A stretch of DNA of 64,000 nucleotides from Meandrina meandrites (Eukaryota; Cnidaria; Anthozoa; Scleractinia; Meandrinidae). Location of the stretch: assembly GCA_963693305.1 (NCBI GenBank), contig OY855905.1:46065395-46129394 (forward strand), read 5' to 3'. Below the pieces are notes generated by a model that was not told the DNA's origin, made no database searches, and was given only the letters and a program-made list of their open reading frames with translations. Below are positions 1 to 10,826 of the stretch, one piece after another (the stretch's first letter is position 1; the number at the start of each line of letters is the position of its first letter). The translations under genes and the position numbers were made by a program.

Positions 1-11
1 ATAATCAGTGA

Positions 12-1151
12 TCAAGAATTTGATAACAATTTGTCTCTCATTTGAAAACAGGACGATATAAACTGCACTAATTGCATATTAACATAATAGTCAGTGGAGT
101 TCATTAATTGCACAATCAAGGTTGAAATTGATAACTGCTTGGGATTCGAAATTACATGATCTATTTTACTGAAAAAGTTGTCTCTAAGTGATGAATATCT
201 TGGGCAATGAAATAGAAAATGGGTTTCATCTTCAACATTATGCCCACAAATAGTGCATAGTCTGTCACTTCTGGGGATGTTGTTATATCTTCCTGTTTCA
301 ATCAGGAGTTTGTGATTACCTATTCTAAGTTTTACAAGTGTTTTTCGATTAGGATTTTTTCTAGTCAAATCTAAATAGGGCGAAGGTGTATAACTGTCTT
401 TAAAATTATTATAAAATTCTAGTTTTTGAGAGTTACAAAGGGAATGTTTCCAATAGGCGATATATTTCTTTTTCATTTGATCTACAAGGTATGTTATCTT
501 AGTGTCATCTAAAGTGTCATGATTAAAGTTAAAGGAAATGTCATAATAATTGAGCATATTTATAAGATTGGAATAGAAACTATTTTTACCATTACCGTGC
601 AAATCTATTGACATTATCAGTGATTGCACGACGAAGGAGTTTTGATCTTTATTTTGAAGATAACTTATGTACTTAAGAATTCGTTTATTTATATCAAAGG
701 TTAAAGGGAATCGACCCATTTCAGCCCGGCATGCAATATTAGATGCCTTGTTATTAACTTGTAAGTAACGTTTGCAAAATTGTAAGTGACTTTTTTCAAT
801 TGGTGAAGTGTCCCAAGACTTGAAATCTGATTTAGCAAAGACACCCCAGGCTTCGCTATTATAAGTCAAAATGGGTGAAATCATCGTGTCAATAATTTTG
901 CAAGCAAGAGAGGGTTTTAAACTGCTTAAGTCAACGTGCCGTCTTAAAGCAAAGAGAGCATGAAGAGCCTTTTCTCTCAAGTGATCCAGCGACAGTGTGA
1001 AATTTCCGGATGAAGAAATTCGCGGTCCTAGATAACTATAATTCTGAACAGTGTCAATCTTTTCTTTGTTAATATAAAAGTTACATTCACATTTTTTCGC
1101 GCGTTTTTGAAAAACCATTATTTTAGTTTTCTTAGGATTGATCTGTAACAT
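12..1151 (-). mobile_element. LINE ORF2 C-terminal part (broken)
   Basis: This 379-codon frame is the region after the reverse-transcriptase catalytic core of a non-LTR retrotransposon. It begins with the palm/thumb segment that normally follows the YADD box and carries a zinc-binding motif near residue 300 (CTICG, then an H and C about ten residues on, ending HFLFHC). Such a motif is usual at the end of CR1/jockey-like ORF2 proteins. It ends in a stop at the window edge. The catalytic part lies directly upstream on the same strand in another frame, so the element carries at least one frameshift near 1150-1200. It is a dead copy. The exact clade is not settled. Confidence 0.85.
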
Positions 1152-1860
1152 CCACGATGTACAGTACTGGGCTAATGCATTGAGACAATTGCAGCCCTGT
1201 TTTTGATCGAGATAGTCTAATCAAGTCATCTGCATACAAAAGAGAGTTTAATTTGGTCCCATTGGGTAAAACAAATGGATCAGATAGAATATTGTCGAAA
1301 GAGAAAGGTAAGTCGTTAATGTATAGGTTAAACAGAAGTGGACTCAGAATGCAGCCTTGGCGTACACTTCTTGCATATTGAAAAGGTCGCGTTTGGTTAT
1401 TGCCAATCCTTATAGAACCGGTAGAATTGTAGTAGAGGCTTTTGATTAGGTTATAAAAATTTCCTCCAACATTATTTTGCAGCAGTTTATAAAGGAGCCC
1501 ATCGTGCCATACCGAGTCGAAAGCTTTCCTGAAATCGACAAAACAGGCGTATACCTTTTCATGGTGACAATTAACGTACTTATCTATCAATGTTCGCAAA
1601 GTAATAACATGGTCTGCAGTTCGGTTATTCGGTAAAAATCCGATTTGAGATTTGTGAAGGATGTTCAACGAGTTGACATGTTCTAGAAGTCTTTGGTTTA
1701 AAATCGAACAAAATAACTTTCCTAGACAGCTAGAAACGCAAATTCCTCGGTAATTTGAGGGGTCATTTCTTCCACCAGACTTGAATATTGGTGTAATGAG
1801 CCCACCACACCACATTTGAGGCATTGATCCCGAATCAAGAATATTGTTGAAAAGTTTCTG
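1132..1860 (-). mobile_element. LINE reverse transcriptase core (broken)
   Basis: The frame encodes the RT fingers and palm of the LINE whose tail lies at 12-1151. Visible motifs are the NYRGI box near residue 24, motif A (FVDFRKAFD, residues 95-103), the RQGC.LSPLLFNLYIND block (154-171) and the catalytic YADD (197-200). All catalytic aspartates are present. The annotated start at 1824 is internal, because the reading frame continues upstream to about 1860. There it is cut by a foreign insertion (1870-3110) and resumes at 3111. The frame is lost again just after YADD. Confidence 0.9.
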
Positions 1861-1869
1861 ATAAATAAT

Positions 1870-2010
1870 GGTAATTGAACTGAGTGGAGTGCAATTTGGT
1901 CTGAAATCATACGCGTGATTTCAAAATCGAACGAGCGCGTAGCGCGAGTTCGATTTGAAATCACAAGTATGATTTCAGACAAAAATTGCACGACACGAAG
2001 TTCAATTACC
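1870..2010. repeat. 141-bp hairpin (inverted repeat)
   Basis: The stretch is nearly self-complementary over its whole length. It opens GGTAATTGAACT and closes AGTTCAATTACC, with further matched blocks (TCTGAAATCATAC with GTATGATTTCAGA) nested towards a short GC-rich loop near 1937-1950. Confidence 0.85.
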
Positions 2011-3110
2011 ACTTTATTACATCCATTCACAATTAAATCGCCCTATAAACACAGGATTTTAGTCAGCACCAACATTTTATTGATCCAGTAGCCGGTTGTA
2101 AAAAAAAGCGGAACCGGAAACGCTTTTACATCTCAAAAACTGACATGGCATGTGTCAAAAACTCAGTCGAGCGTAGCAAAGGAAAAGCACGTTTCATTCA
2201 AGGAAATTCAAGCAGTTCAGATACAAAGTTCATTCAATTCAAAGCTCAATCAGTTCAATATTCAACAATTGAAAGTTCAACCGTCGTTATCTGACTCAAT
2301 GATGTAAGCCCTTCGTTTCTTCTGTGGTTGCCTTCGCATTGAGGATTTCTTGTGAGTTGTGAAACCCTATCGATCGCACGATGCTCGGTGGATAGTTTCC
2401 TCCTTTACTACCGTTCAATGGCACTCTGCGTGATTTTAAGCGATTCAGGCTCGTAATCATCTCCGTCCTTTCATTTGACCTCGGCGGAGAACTTACTCAG
2501 GACCTTGTCACGTTCTTCCGGCGCCATTGTTTCAATAGTGACATTTTCAAGATGGCGGGACTGGCAGCAGGCAGCAGCTTGTGAAGACATTCATCCATTG
2601 TTTTGTTGAGCGGGACGTATTTTTATTCACAGCGATAGACTTGACCTCTTGCATTGCATCGCTTGAAACTACAGGAAACCTGGAAACATCTACTTCTTGC
2701 ATTGGCTCTGGATATGCTGTTGTGTGGTTTTCGTTTGTTTCTGTTATAATTAGCTGGACTCGGGATCACACGGATCTTGAGCAGATGTTGAAGAAAAATC
2801 GCCAAAATATTCGTCAAAATAGAGACCTAAATGCAGGTTTTGTGTCTGAAGAAGCTCATTAGGGTCATTCAGAAACTGTAAGTAATTAAATGAGGACAAT
2901 GGCTTTCTTTGTCTTTCATTTTCCTGCAATTTGATTGGTTACTTTAAACAAGCCTTGAAATCTGATTGGTTGTTTTGTTTTAGTGTTCTTTTCTCATTGG
3001 CTGGGAAAAAGATGCGATTTAGAGTAAAAAATAAAGTGCGATTCGTGAATAAATCGCACTGCTTAGAGCCAATCAGATTTCAAGGATCACCAGTGATTTC
3101 AAAATGGATG
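1870..3110. mobile_element. 1.24-kb insertion inside the LINE
   Basis: LINE coding sequence stops before 1870 and resumes after 3110 on the same strand, so this block is a later insertion. TAAT occurs at both edges (1866-1869 and 3111-3114) and may be a target-site duplication. The left 141 bp form a near-complete hairpin. A 15-base inverted pair (about 2012-2026 and 3103-3117, ending in TTACATCCATT) suggests either one composite element or a hairpin element next to a TIR element. No transposase is visible, and the small open frames inside resemble nothing I know. Confidence 0.6.
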
Positions 3111-3761
3111 TAATAAACGAGTATCATTTCATTTAAACTAGTTTTAATCATTTCGTTCCGTATTTTGTCTGAATAGGGTGATTTGTTATTCTTTAATTTT
3201 TTTACTGCTGTACGTATTTCGGCTTCTGTGATGAAGAAGTCCAATGGATGAGATTGCATTTTGTTGTCTTCTTGTTTTCGTAACTCATTGGTAAGGTTTT
3301 GTTGATCGGAGTTAAGAGGGTCATTTGAATGAAGAGACTGGAAATGTTTCATCCAATTTTCTTCTGAAATCGGTGGAGTATGTTTTAATTTCACTGAGTC
3401 ATCAATTGATTTCAGACAATTCCAAAAGTGTTTCTTGTGTGAATCGAGGGCGGTTTCCTCTAGCTCAGAAATCTCGTTATTGTAGTATTTATTTCTTTTA
3501 TTATTTAGAAGGTTCTTATACTGTTTTAAGACAGTATGATATTCTTCACGGAGAATGACGTTTAAGGGATCTCTGTGTTTTTGATTTGCTAATTTTCTTA
3601 ATTCATGTCTTTTCAAGCGACATTCTTTATCAAACCATTTTTTGTTTGTTGATAATTGGACGCGTTTATGTTTTTTTTATAGTTTTTGCGATGAATGTTT
3701 TCTACTTTTTTAAGGGAGATGTTAACATCTGCGGTTGATTCGTTGTCGTTTAGAAACTCTG
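3111..3761 (-). mobile_element. LINE ORF2, region upstream of RT
   Basis: This is the linker between endonuclease and RT of the same LINE as 12-1860. A 178-codon frame (start 3616) is rich in K, N and H. It contains the AVKKLKNNKSP block that precedes RT motif 1 in CR1-like ORF2 proteins. Its last residues run into the 1870-3110 insertion. Upstream of 3616 the same coding sequence continues in another frame to about 3761, past a run of T that probably caused a slip, and is then cut by a hairpin element. The endonuclease domain is missing. Confidence 0.75.
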
Positions 3762-3762
3762 A

Positions 3763-3905
3763 CACACATATAAAATACTGATTCTGGCACACTAAGAGGT
3801 GTGATCATTCTGAAAACAAAAAATTCGGTCCTAAAGGCCCTCATTTTTTGGGTAAAGTTGATCACACCTCTTGGTGTGCCACAACGCAGTATTTTATATG
3901 TGTGT
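3763..3905. mobile_element. 143-bp hairpin MITE
   Basis: Two arms of about 45 bases are inverted copies. The outer ends read CACACATATAAAATACTG and CAGTATTTTATATGTGTG. The inner blocks read AGGTGTGATCA and TGATCACACCT. It sits exactly between the LINE remnant and the BEL/Pao gag remnant, so it marks or caused the junction. It has no coding capacity. Confidence 0.75.
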
Positions 3906-4009
3906 GGTTTGAGAGAAAATAACGCAAGCGTGGAAGTAAACAAAGAGCGTGACCCCAAACCGAGCGAGCGGATGTGTCACAAAAAAAATATTTTCTATTG
4001 AAGAAATGT

Positions 4010-5340
4010 CTGCACAGTCTGGCTTGTATAACAAAGCTTTTCCTTTCTTCTGGGCTCTTCGCCTTCATAGACTCACACTTCCACAGTTTATGTTGACCAG
4101 AACACAAAGGACAACTGACGTTAGGCGGAGTTGCGGTTACATGAGGACCGATAGGAATTTCTTGGGACTGCGCCGTAAAGGCATTTCTTTCCGGGGGAGG
4201 CTGCTTTACTTTGGGTGGCGGTTGTTTTGAACTCCGTTCTTTGTCTGGTGTCGATCCAGCTATCTTCCCATACATAGTGTTTGCCAACATAGCTTTCTCT
4301 TCAACAAACTCGGCTAAGTGCATAAAGTTTGGTTCCGTGCCAGCTAGGGTTATTGTGCCGGCTCTGTCCGCCCATTTGGACTGCAGATGAACAGGCAGGC
4401 GCTTCACCACCTTTACGAGATTCTCTGAGCTGTTTACATCTGTCTCGTAGCCCATTTGAACGAGGGTTAGCGCACAATTCTGCATCCTAACGGAAAGGTC
4501 AGACAAACCAACGACGTCCGTATTCTTAAGCTGAGGGCCTTCCACTATCTTCGCGATGTGCGCATGCGCAACTATGTGTTTCTGTCCAAATCTGTGATAC
4601 AAGATCTCCTGAGCTTTCCTGTAGCCTTGATCTCGATTTGACACGATGGCGCAGTTCTTAATTGCTTCTCTCGCCTTTCCAGTACAGTGTTGAATAAGGT
4701 ATGTTAGCCTCGACTCGGCGTCTGGTACCCTCTTAGCAATGTTGACCTCAAAGTTGTTTATGAACAGCCAGTAGTTCAGGGGATTACCATCGAAGGTCAA
4801 AAGCTCTCTTTTAGGCATTTCAAATCCTTGTTGAATCGAAACCGCCATAAGCTGCAAAGCTTCTTGTTGCTGCGTCAATAATTGTTGCAACTGTTGCGAA
4901 CCAGTCAGTCCTCCACCACTGGTGACGTTTCGAGGAGGCCCTGGGTCCCAGGGTTGAGCACTTGGATTGGGCTCTGATTTTAACTCGTTTCTCCCAACTT
5001 GTCCGGAGTCGCCATTCTTAACATTCGATCCATCGTGAGACTGTTTCGTAGGAGGAAGGGAAAGACGTGCTTTCTCTGTCCAGACTGGCTTCAGCTCTGT
5101 CTTAGTACCACGTTTTGAACATTCCGAGGCTTCATAGAATTCGTCAACCACTTTAGCTTTCTCGATTTCCCCTTCTGCTGTTAATAAAGCGACCCGACGT
5201 CTCAATTCTTCTTCTTGAGCTTTCATTCCGGTTATTTGCCGTTCCATTTCACGCTCCACCTCCTGACGCTTTAACAGGTTGCTTAACTCGACTTCTCGAC
5301 GAAGAAGTTCGGCTTTAGCCTTTCTCGATCTTTCACTCAC
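4010..5340 (-). mobile_element. BEL/Pao retrotransposon gag, C-terminal part
   Basis: The protein starts with a charged coiled-coil-like stretch (about residues 1-75), then a Pro/Ser-rich linker, then the conserved gag core (PKRELLTFDGNPLNYWLFINNFE, near residues 175-200). This resembles the DUF1759-type domain of BEL/Pao polyproteins. A zinc knuckle C-x2-C-x3-H-x4-C lies at residues 410-422. Similarity stops near residue 443 (about 4010); the open frame continues to 3862 through unrelated DNA. Protease, RT, RNase H and integrase are absent. The frame opens with GTG at 5340 and overlaps the upstream gag frame by a few bases, which points to a one-base slip within an originally single polyprotein. 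Confidence 0.8.
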
Positions 5341-5893
5341 GCGAACTACTCTTAGAACCTTTAGAACTACTTTTAGAACTCTTTGACTTTACGCTACTTG
5401 ATTCGGCTAGCGAACGTGTGACGTATTGTGCTTCGACGTTAGCACCATCTTCTTCACGAGGAACCAATGAGCTTTCACTCGCGATCCGTTGAACTGTTTG
5501 AGACCATTCTGCGAAACGTTCGTCGAACTCTTTTTTGCCAGACATAACACTGAAACAAGCATTAAGTGCTTCTGATTTCATTGCATCATCAACAAATTGA
5601 TAATATTCATCATAGGCTTGAAAACATCTCGCAAACGCGATTTCAACATCTTTCTTCTTATCACAAGCCTCGTGATGATTTTCGGCGTTTCGCATTAATT
5701 TTTCGACGTCTTTGTACAACTTGTTTAAGTAGCCAAGGTGACCAGCACGAGTTTTCTTTAGGGAAAACATTTTTTCACGCCTAACAGCGTCCATGTCAAG
5801 ACGCGAACTTGGTTGTCGAGTCCTTTCAGACTCATCGATCGTTCGTCCGTTAAATGAAAGGTCCGTCGACATAATTCCACAGGAATAAACCAC
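5333..5893 (-). mobile_element. BEL/Pao gag N-terminal part
   Basis: This 186-codon frame lies directly upstream of the gag core and fits the helical N-terminal region of BEL/Pao gag (RAGHLGYLNKLYKDVEKLM, near residue 48), with a Ser/Lys-rich tail before the frame is lost at 5333. The second methionine (about 5871) is the likelier start. The frame ends in TGA exactly where the next frame opens, consistent with a frameshift rather than two genes. It acted in particle assembly of the former retrotransposon and is now a remnant. Confidence 0.7.
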
Positions 5894-6300
5894 AAACGAA
5901 CCAAACAGCTTAATCCACTACGTCAGAAACTGTAGCAAACGCACCAGCAATATAACTTCAAGATCAACGTAAATTTATTCTTCAGGACATAACTTAATTA
6001 CCGGTGGTTTCTAGAACATAAATAAAGAAAAATATTACACTAAGAACAGAAATAACAGCATACAACAAGGGAAATACGAGAAGACAAACGAGGAAAACGA
6101 CATGTACCTGACGATTTGGACACGCGGCGAAACGAAGGACGACATAAACGAACGTAGCTTCTTAGACATAAACTGATCTTTCCGTGAAGAAACAATATGC
6201 ATAAAACCCGCGAAAAGTGACACTATATACACGGTGGACTGGGCCGAGTGATACGTAATCGCGATTGACTGGGCCTAGGGATTGGTTTCTGCACAGCTAT
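5894..6300 (-). mobile_element. Candidate 5' LTR/leader of the BEL/Pao element
   Basis: This gene-free stretch precedes gag. On the minus strand it carries a TATA-like GTATATAG near 6229 and an AATAAA near 5974, as an LTR would. There is no second LTR in the window to align with, so the borders are a guess. Confidence 0.4.
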
Positions 6301-6504
6301 TTCTAAAAGAGTTAGATGATCATCTATTGGCTTTTAGAATATAGCCGCTGTATACATGCAATCGAATTCTAGCGTGCATTATTTTTTTTATAGATAGCTA
6401 AAACCTATATAGAAGCCCGGTACCCCTATGCAACTTTTGCTGCGTTACGAATTCAAAAACATGCGTCAACAATCTTTTAAAGTTGTCATTTTATTTCCTT
6501 AATT

Positions 6505-6703
6505 ATGGCCTCTAAAAAAAGTTCACCTGAATTAAGTTTCGTTGACTGGGAAGATGAAGACGTGGACGAGTTGTTAAGCAGTGAATGCCAGAAAGGCGGC
6601 CGCTTTGCAAACTTGCACGACACTGATTTAAACAAAATTGTTACGGAATCGTACTCTAAGAGCGCAAAAGCAAACACAACATGGGCTGCAAAGGTTTTTT
6701 AAG
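6505..6703 (+). CDS. First exon of a KIAA1958/ZMYM-like (Crypton-derived) protein
   Basis: A methionine-started exon with an acidic start (SFVDWEDEDVDELL) ends in a segment (NTTWAAKVF) that resembles the short N-terminal helix preceding the tyrosine-recombinase-like domain in KIAA1958, QRICH1 and ZMYM proteins. Those derive from Crypton elements. The donor AAG|GTAAGT lies at 6703/6704. The frame hits TAA one base before the donor because the preceding T run is six long. With five T's the exon would read through to the splice site. So this is either a recent pseudogenising indel or a sequencing slip. No further exons of this gene are visible in the window. Family assignment is by recall of motif style only. 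Confidence 0.45.
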
Positions 6704-6913
6704 GTAAGTACAGCGATATAGAAATTCACTTCCGACTATCAAAAGATAAAAAAAAAAATTACATTGACTGACCTTTGTCTAACTTTTTGGGCAGAATGGT
6801 TTCTTGGCGTAGCGTTTGTTCATTCAGATCAGCACGCGCGCGCAAAAATGCGTTTTTTTCAATTATTTGCATTTCTATGCTATATTCTAAACCCATTAGA
6901 AGATGGTTTTCCT

Positions 6914-7038
6914 ATGTCCTATAAGAAAATAATGCACTTTTGAGGTCTAGAAAAGCAGCTGAATGCCCTGGCCTAACGGCTCGGGCATCCACTAGCAGCT
7001 TTTCTAGACCTCAAGCGTGTATTATTTTCTTATAGAAC

Positions 7039-7040
<2 letters not shown>
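6914..7040. mobile_element. 127-bp hairpin MITE
   Basis: The inverted arms are about 50 bases each: ATGTCCTATAAGAAAATAAT at one end, ATTATTTTCTTATAGAACAT at the other, with TTTGAGGTCTAGAAAAGC matched inside. An AAT microsatellite follows immediately. Confidence 0.8.

Positions 7041-7071
<31 letters not shown>
7041..7071. repeat. AAT microsatellite with poly-A
   Basis: About seven AAT units run into an A tract, directly against the hairpin at 6914-7040. Confidence 0.9.
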
Positions 7072-7279
7072 CAATTTCTTGGACACCAGTGGCTTAAAGG
7101 CCTCCTGTGGCCCTTAAGCTGCTTTGGATGTGGGAGTTTATTAAATCGTGTTTGAACGCAAGAGATCTCCTTGGTGAGCAGGAGGGACGATTGTCTACAA
7201 ACACAAAAAATTGAAAGTAAATAATTATTTCTATTCCGTTGAAGCAATAAAAAACGAAAGAAAGTTAAAGATTACGTAC

Positions 7280-7334
7280 CATCGAGAGTGATGTCTTCAA
7301 AGAACTCGTTTAAATTCGATAAATCATTTTCCAT
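7280..7334 (-). CDS. Possible short first exon
   Basis: ATG at 7334 opens 18 codons of an acidic peptide (MENDLSNLNEFFEDITLD) ending in G|GTACGT, a good splice donor, in phase 1. Nothing else on this strand nearby extends it. The coding look and donor are visible; the gene is not identified and could be chance. Confidence 0.25.
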
Positions 7335-8493
7335 CGCTATCAATTGACTTGAGGTTCAAGAAAACCTTCGTCTATACGTAGAAATAAAAATCAGCATTAA
7401 AACACGCCTTAATTGTCAAAAAATAGCCCTGTCCAAGATATTGCCAAACTGGCCAAGAAATTGGACGTTTTCTGCCAGTCGCTCCCCGATTTTCGTATGG
7501 CCTTCCCTTGATGCAATGCGTTCTAGTCAAAACCGCCTCAGGAGCGACTGGGAACGAGTCTGGGTACGGTCGGTAAACTGATATAATAAGCAAAAAACGT
7601 AGATTTTCAAAAGAAAATGATGCTGTTTTATGAAGGGCAATGAAATCAGTTTATTTTTATCGAGTTTTGGCTAAAATATCCGAAAATCACAATTTCCACC
7701 TTTGTCACGTCTGTCACGCAATCTCTTATTTGCTTAATTTTGTGATTTTTTAGCGCTTTCTCAGAGAAAACGATTTGATTTCCCCAGACAAAAAGTGACA
7801 TCAATTGAAAGGCCATTTCTTCCTAACTTTATTTCCAAAATATCAGTTTATTTGATATAAAGATAGTATGGTAAATAATTTCTTAAATTTACCTTGTCAT
7901 TTCCAAAGAGAGAGAGTAAGATTTCTTTCAGATCTCTCTTAGTGTCATGAATTTATTTAAACTATAGAAAAAAATCTGGAAAAGATGTAGAATAAGCTGA
8001 TAACAAGTGGATGTCTTCAGGTGTTATAGTAAAGGCAAGTGGTTTGCTTAAAAACTACTAATTTTCAAGTCGAATTTTACCGTATCTGACCGTGAAATTT
8101 ATGATCGTCATTTCCTGCGGAAAGATTAATTTGACAAATGAATTGCATTGCGATGAATAACTCATCATGGACTACTAACAGTCAGAGTTTGAGCAATTTT
8201 GAGTCTTCACACTTTTGCCGCTATTTTCCGATTTTGTTTGATTCTTGCAGACATTCACTCTTAAAGCAATTCTCTTCAAGGTGATCTGAACAATCATGGC
8301 ATTAACTTAGTTTTGGCGAATTCGCACTTTTAATTCGCGCCAGCCATTCATTGAGAAACGCTCCATTTGCCAAAGGAAATTGATGAAAGCTTCTGCTTCG
8401 TTATTTGTATCTGGGCCTTATTTTAGAACATCATAGAAGTGCACATTGAACTGTAAGTTTTGTCTTCCGAGCTTCAAACTTCTATTGTGTAGT
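7335..8493. other. Non-coding stretch upstream of lectin exon 1
   Basis: I see no gene here. A block near 7430-7570 (GCGACTGGGAACGAGTCTGG) has the look of a dispersed coral repeat. The rest is AT-rich and unstructured. Confidence 0.4.
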
Positions 8494-8501
8494 TGACGTC
8501 A
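8494..8501. promoter_or_regulatory. CRE-like palindrome TGACGTCA
   Basis: A perfect CREB/ATF-type palindrome lies 23 bp upstream of the candidate start codon of lectin exon 1. The position suits a TATA-less proximal promoter, but a single 8-mer can occur by chance. Confidence 0.35.
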
Positions 8502-8524
8502 TTCTTTGCAGCCAAGCCTTCAAT

Positions 8525-8588
8525 ATGGCGGACAAAATGGCGTACGTTCAAATTGTCCTGGCGAGCACCTTTTTACTGTTAAAATCAG
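8525..8588 (+). CDS. Candidate exon 1 of C-type lectin gene: signal peptide
   Basis: ATG at 8525 opens 21 codons: a short polar start, then a hydrophobic core (YVQIVLASTFLLL) typical of a secretory signal, then KS and one base of a split glycine codon. The donor G|GTTAAA at 8588/8589 is weak. The next consensus GGTAC donor 14 bases on would include an in-frame stop, so the first donor is preferred. The phase-1 end joins in frame to the phase-1 start of the lectin exon at 16419 and gives a Gly-Lys-Leu junction. A CRE-like site lies just upstream. The link to exon 2 is inference from phase and strand across a 7.8-kb intron. Confidence 0.5.
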
Positions 8589-8954
8589 GTTAAATAATCA
8601 GGTACAATTTCAAATACCTTAAAAAGATCCTACATGTGCCTGCCCAATGTCTTGAACTCTCACCCTCTCTGTTTCCCAATAAATTTAGCTAACTTAACAC
8701 ATAGTTCCGCAACACGTACATGTGTGTAGACCGTTATGCATTATTGCATTGCGGAGTTGGGGCAGCGATTTGTGTCTAATTTTAAGAGGCTCAAAGAAGG
8801 GATAGAAGAAAGAATTTGGAAGAATTTGGAACACCACTGAAATATTTTCATCTTTTCTGCTTATCTCCTGCTCATACATGTACTTTATCATACAAAATAA
8901 TCGTAGTCTCAGAGAGAGCTTTGATTTATTGTGACAACTCCAACTTAAAAGACG

Positions 8955-9365
8955 GAGAAATGGACACAGTTACGAAAATTACAAAATTTACAAAATTTTG
9001 CAAGGAACTAACGAAAATCGCGAAAATTGCAAAAGTCACGAAATTTTGCAAAAATCGCTATAGGAATATAAATGGGGTTGAAGGAGGGCCTCAACGAAAC
9101 TGCGAATTTTACGAAATTTGCGAAAATTGCGAAAATCGCGAAATTTTGCAAAAATCGCTATAGGAATATAAATGAGGTTGAAGTAGCGCCCTCAATGAAA
9201 CTGCGAATTTGACAAAATCTGCGAAAATCGCGAAAATCGCGAAATTTTGCAAAAATCGCTATAGGAATATAAATGAGGTTTAAGGAGGGCCCTCGACGAA
9301 ACTGCGAGTTTTACGAAATCTGCGAACATCGCGAAAAATGTGAAAATCACGAAATTTTGAAAAAT
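8955..9365. repeat. About 100-bp tandem repeat rich in CGAAAATCGCG
   Basis: CGCTATAGGAATATAAATG recurs at 9056, 9156 and 9257, giving a period of 100-101 bp over three to four units. Each unit contains a lower-order 9-10-base pattern (GCGAAAATC). The apparent protein (KIAKIAKVTKFCK) is a by-product of the repeat. Confidence 0.85.
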
Positions 9366-9513
9366 CGTCAAAGAAGTGTAAATGAGTCTTCAACTGTTTA
9401 TATACACCAAACGTAACATGAACTTTACTTTCAAGGCATAACATATCACATCTCCACTCACTTGATGCTTCACCTCTAGATAAGATGAGCAAAAACAATT
9501 TAACAAATGACAT

Positions 9514-9807
9514 GGTAAAGTCTGTATACGAGCCTAAGGGCCCATCAGGCAGGAGCTTATCCCGGTTTCCGTAGCATGAAGCGACTGGGAGTATTGCTAC
9601 TCCCCCCTGGATGGGATGCTAGTTCATCGCAGGGTTACCCCCAGGAGTAAATTCACCGGTACCCATTTATCCACCTGGGTGGAGAGAGGCACTATGAGAG
9701 TAAACTATCTTGCCCAAGAACACAACGCAGTGACCCTAGCCAGGGCTCGAACCCGGACCGCCCGATCCGGAGTCCAGCGCACTAACCATTAGGCCACCGC
9801 GCCTCCC
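9514..9807 (-). mobile_element. tRNA-derived SINE with target-site duplication
   Basis: On the minus strand it starts with a tRNA-like head containing A box (GGCCTAATGG) and B box (GGTTCGAGCCC) promoter elements. A conserved-looking body follows (CTAGCATCCCATCCAGGG), ending at GTATACAGACTTTACC. It is flanked by identical 9-10-bp repeats, AAATGACAT, at 9505-9513 and 9808-9816. The body resembles the conserved central domain of widespread eumetazoan SINEs (Nin-DC type), by recall. Confidence 0.85.
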
Positions 9808-9816
9808 AAATGACAT

Positions 9817-10817
9817 AAAGTACATTTATTTTTTACATGCAGTTGACTCTTTTGAGCATATCAAACATTCCATGAAGTCAGCAAGTTTTTCCCGCCTATA
9901 AAACGCTTAATGTTGGAAGTAAAATTATGTGATGTCTATAGTTGAAAACGAAGATTAATGTCCACCAAATATTTCTAAATAAAGTGTTATATTAAATGTC
10001 ACGCAATGCAGCTTAAAATAAAAATAACCCATTGCCATTGGTTTTTCATTGTTGACACTTACATTGCTAGGCGTCCAAATCCAGTTCTGCTCCAGTGAAG
10101 TTGTTCAAAATAAAAAAGTTCAATTCTACATCCTTGTTGCTACTCCATGGACGAAAACAAAGTCTTGGCATGTATATAGCAACAAAATTTAAGCATGATT
10201 TGACAGCCCAGGTGCACATTTCTTGCTGGAGATACAAGGCTTTAAAAGTCTACACCGATGTTTTCTTTCGTCCTCTAACCAGCTAAACACCAGCTACCAC
10301 ACGACGATTATGACCTGACGCCAATGCGTGGGGCACCTTTTAAAATTACACCAAACATTTTCTTGCTCCTTGGAATTGAAGAAGCTGTGGCATCTAACAG
10401 GATGCGGTGGTGCGGATCCGCATAATTCGCTGACTTCCGTATCTTCAGAGCATTTTCCGAATAAAACAGAAAAACTTGCTTCATATTAATGATGAAGCAG
10501 CTGCTCACCATCCTCACAAACAGAAGTTTCGAAGAAATTGATTATTTTGAGGCAGTTTTTCCCCTAAAATTGTAACGAAAACACGCCACTTCGATTGTAA
10601 ACAATTTTTAACCTCCAGGCTTTCCACGTGTGTTTTCGTGATGGGCCTGGGCACTAGTTTTGTTTTAACGCAGATTTCTAAAAGCATTACCATTTCAGCC
10701 AATGGCAGTAGTTGATAAGAAACTGCATTGAAAACTCTATCACAATAGATGAATTTGTCGTCAAAGAGACCAAGAAGAAGAAAGATCCCCACTTTGCTGT
10801 ACACTTAACAGCAGCGA
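9817..10817. other. Non-coding stretch
   Basis: AT-rich intronic sequence. The short open frames on both strands show no recognisable domain, and no repeat structure is obvious. Confidence 0.4.
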
Positions 10818-10826
10818 CCTTTAAGC

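Noticed and set aside
2581..2862. 93-codon plus-strand frame inside the insertion at 1870-3110
   Set aside because: No motif, signal or homologue recalled. Likely chance in non-coding transposon DNA.
8816..9163. 115-codon frame with KIAKIAKVTKFCK
   Set aside because: Product of the 100-bp tandem repeat; no start context or splice support.
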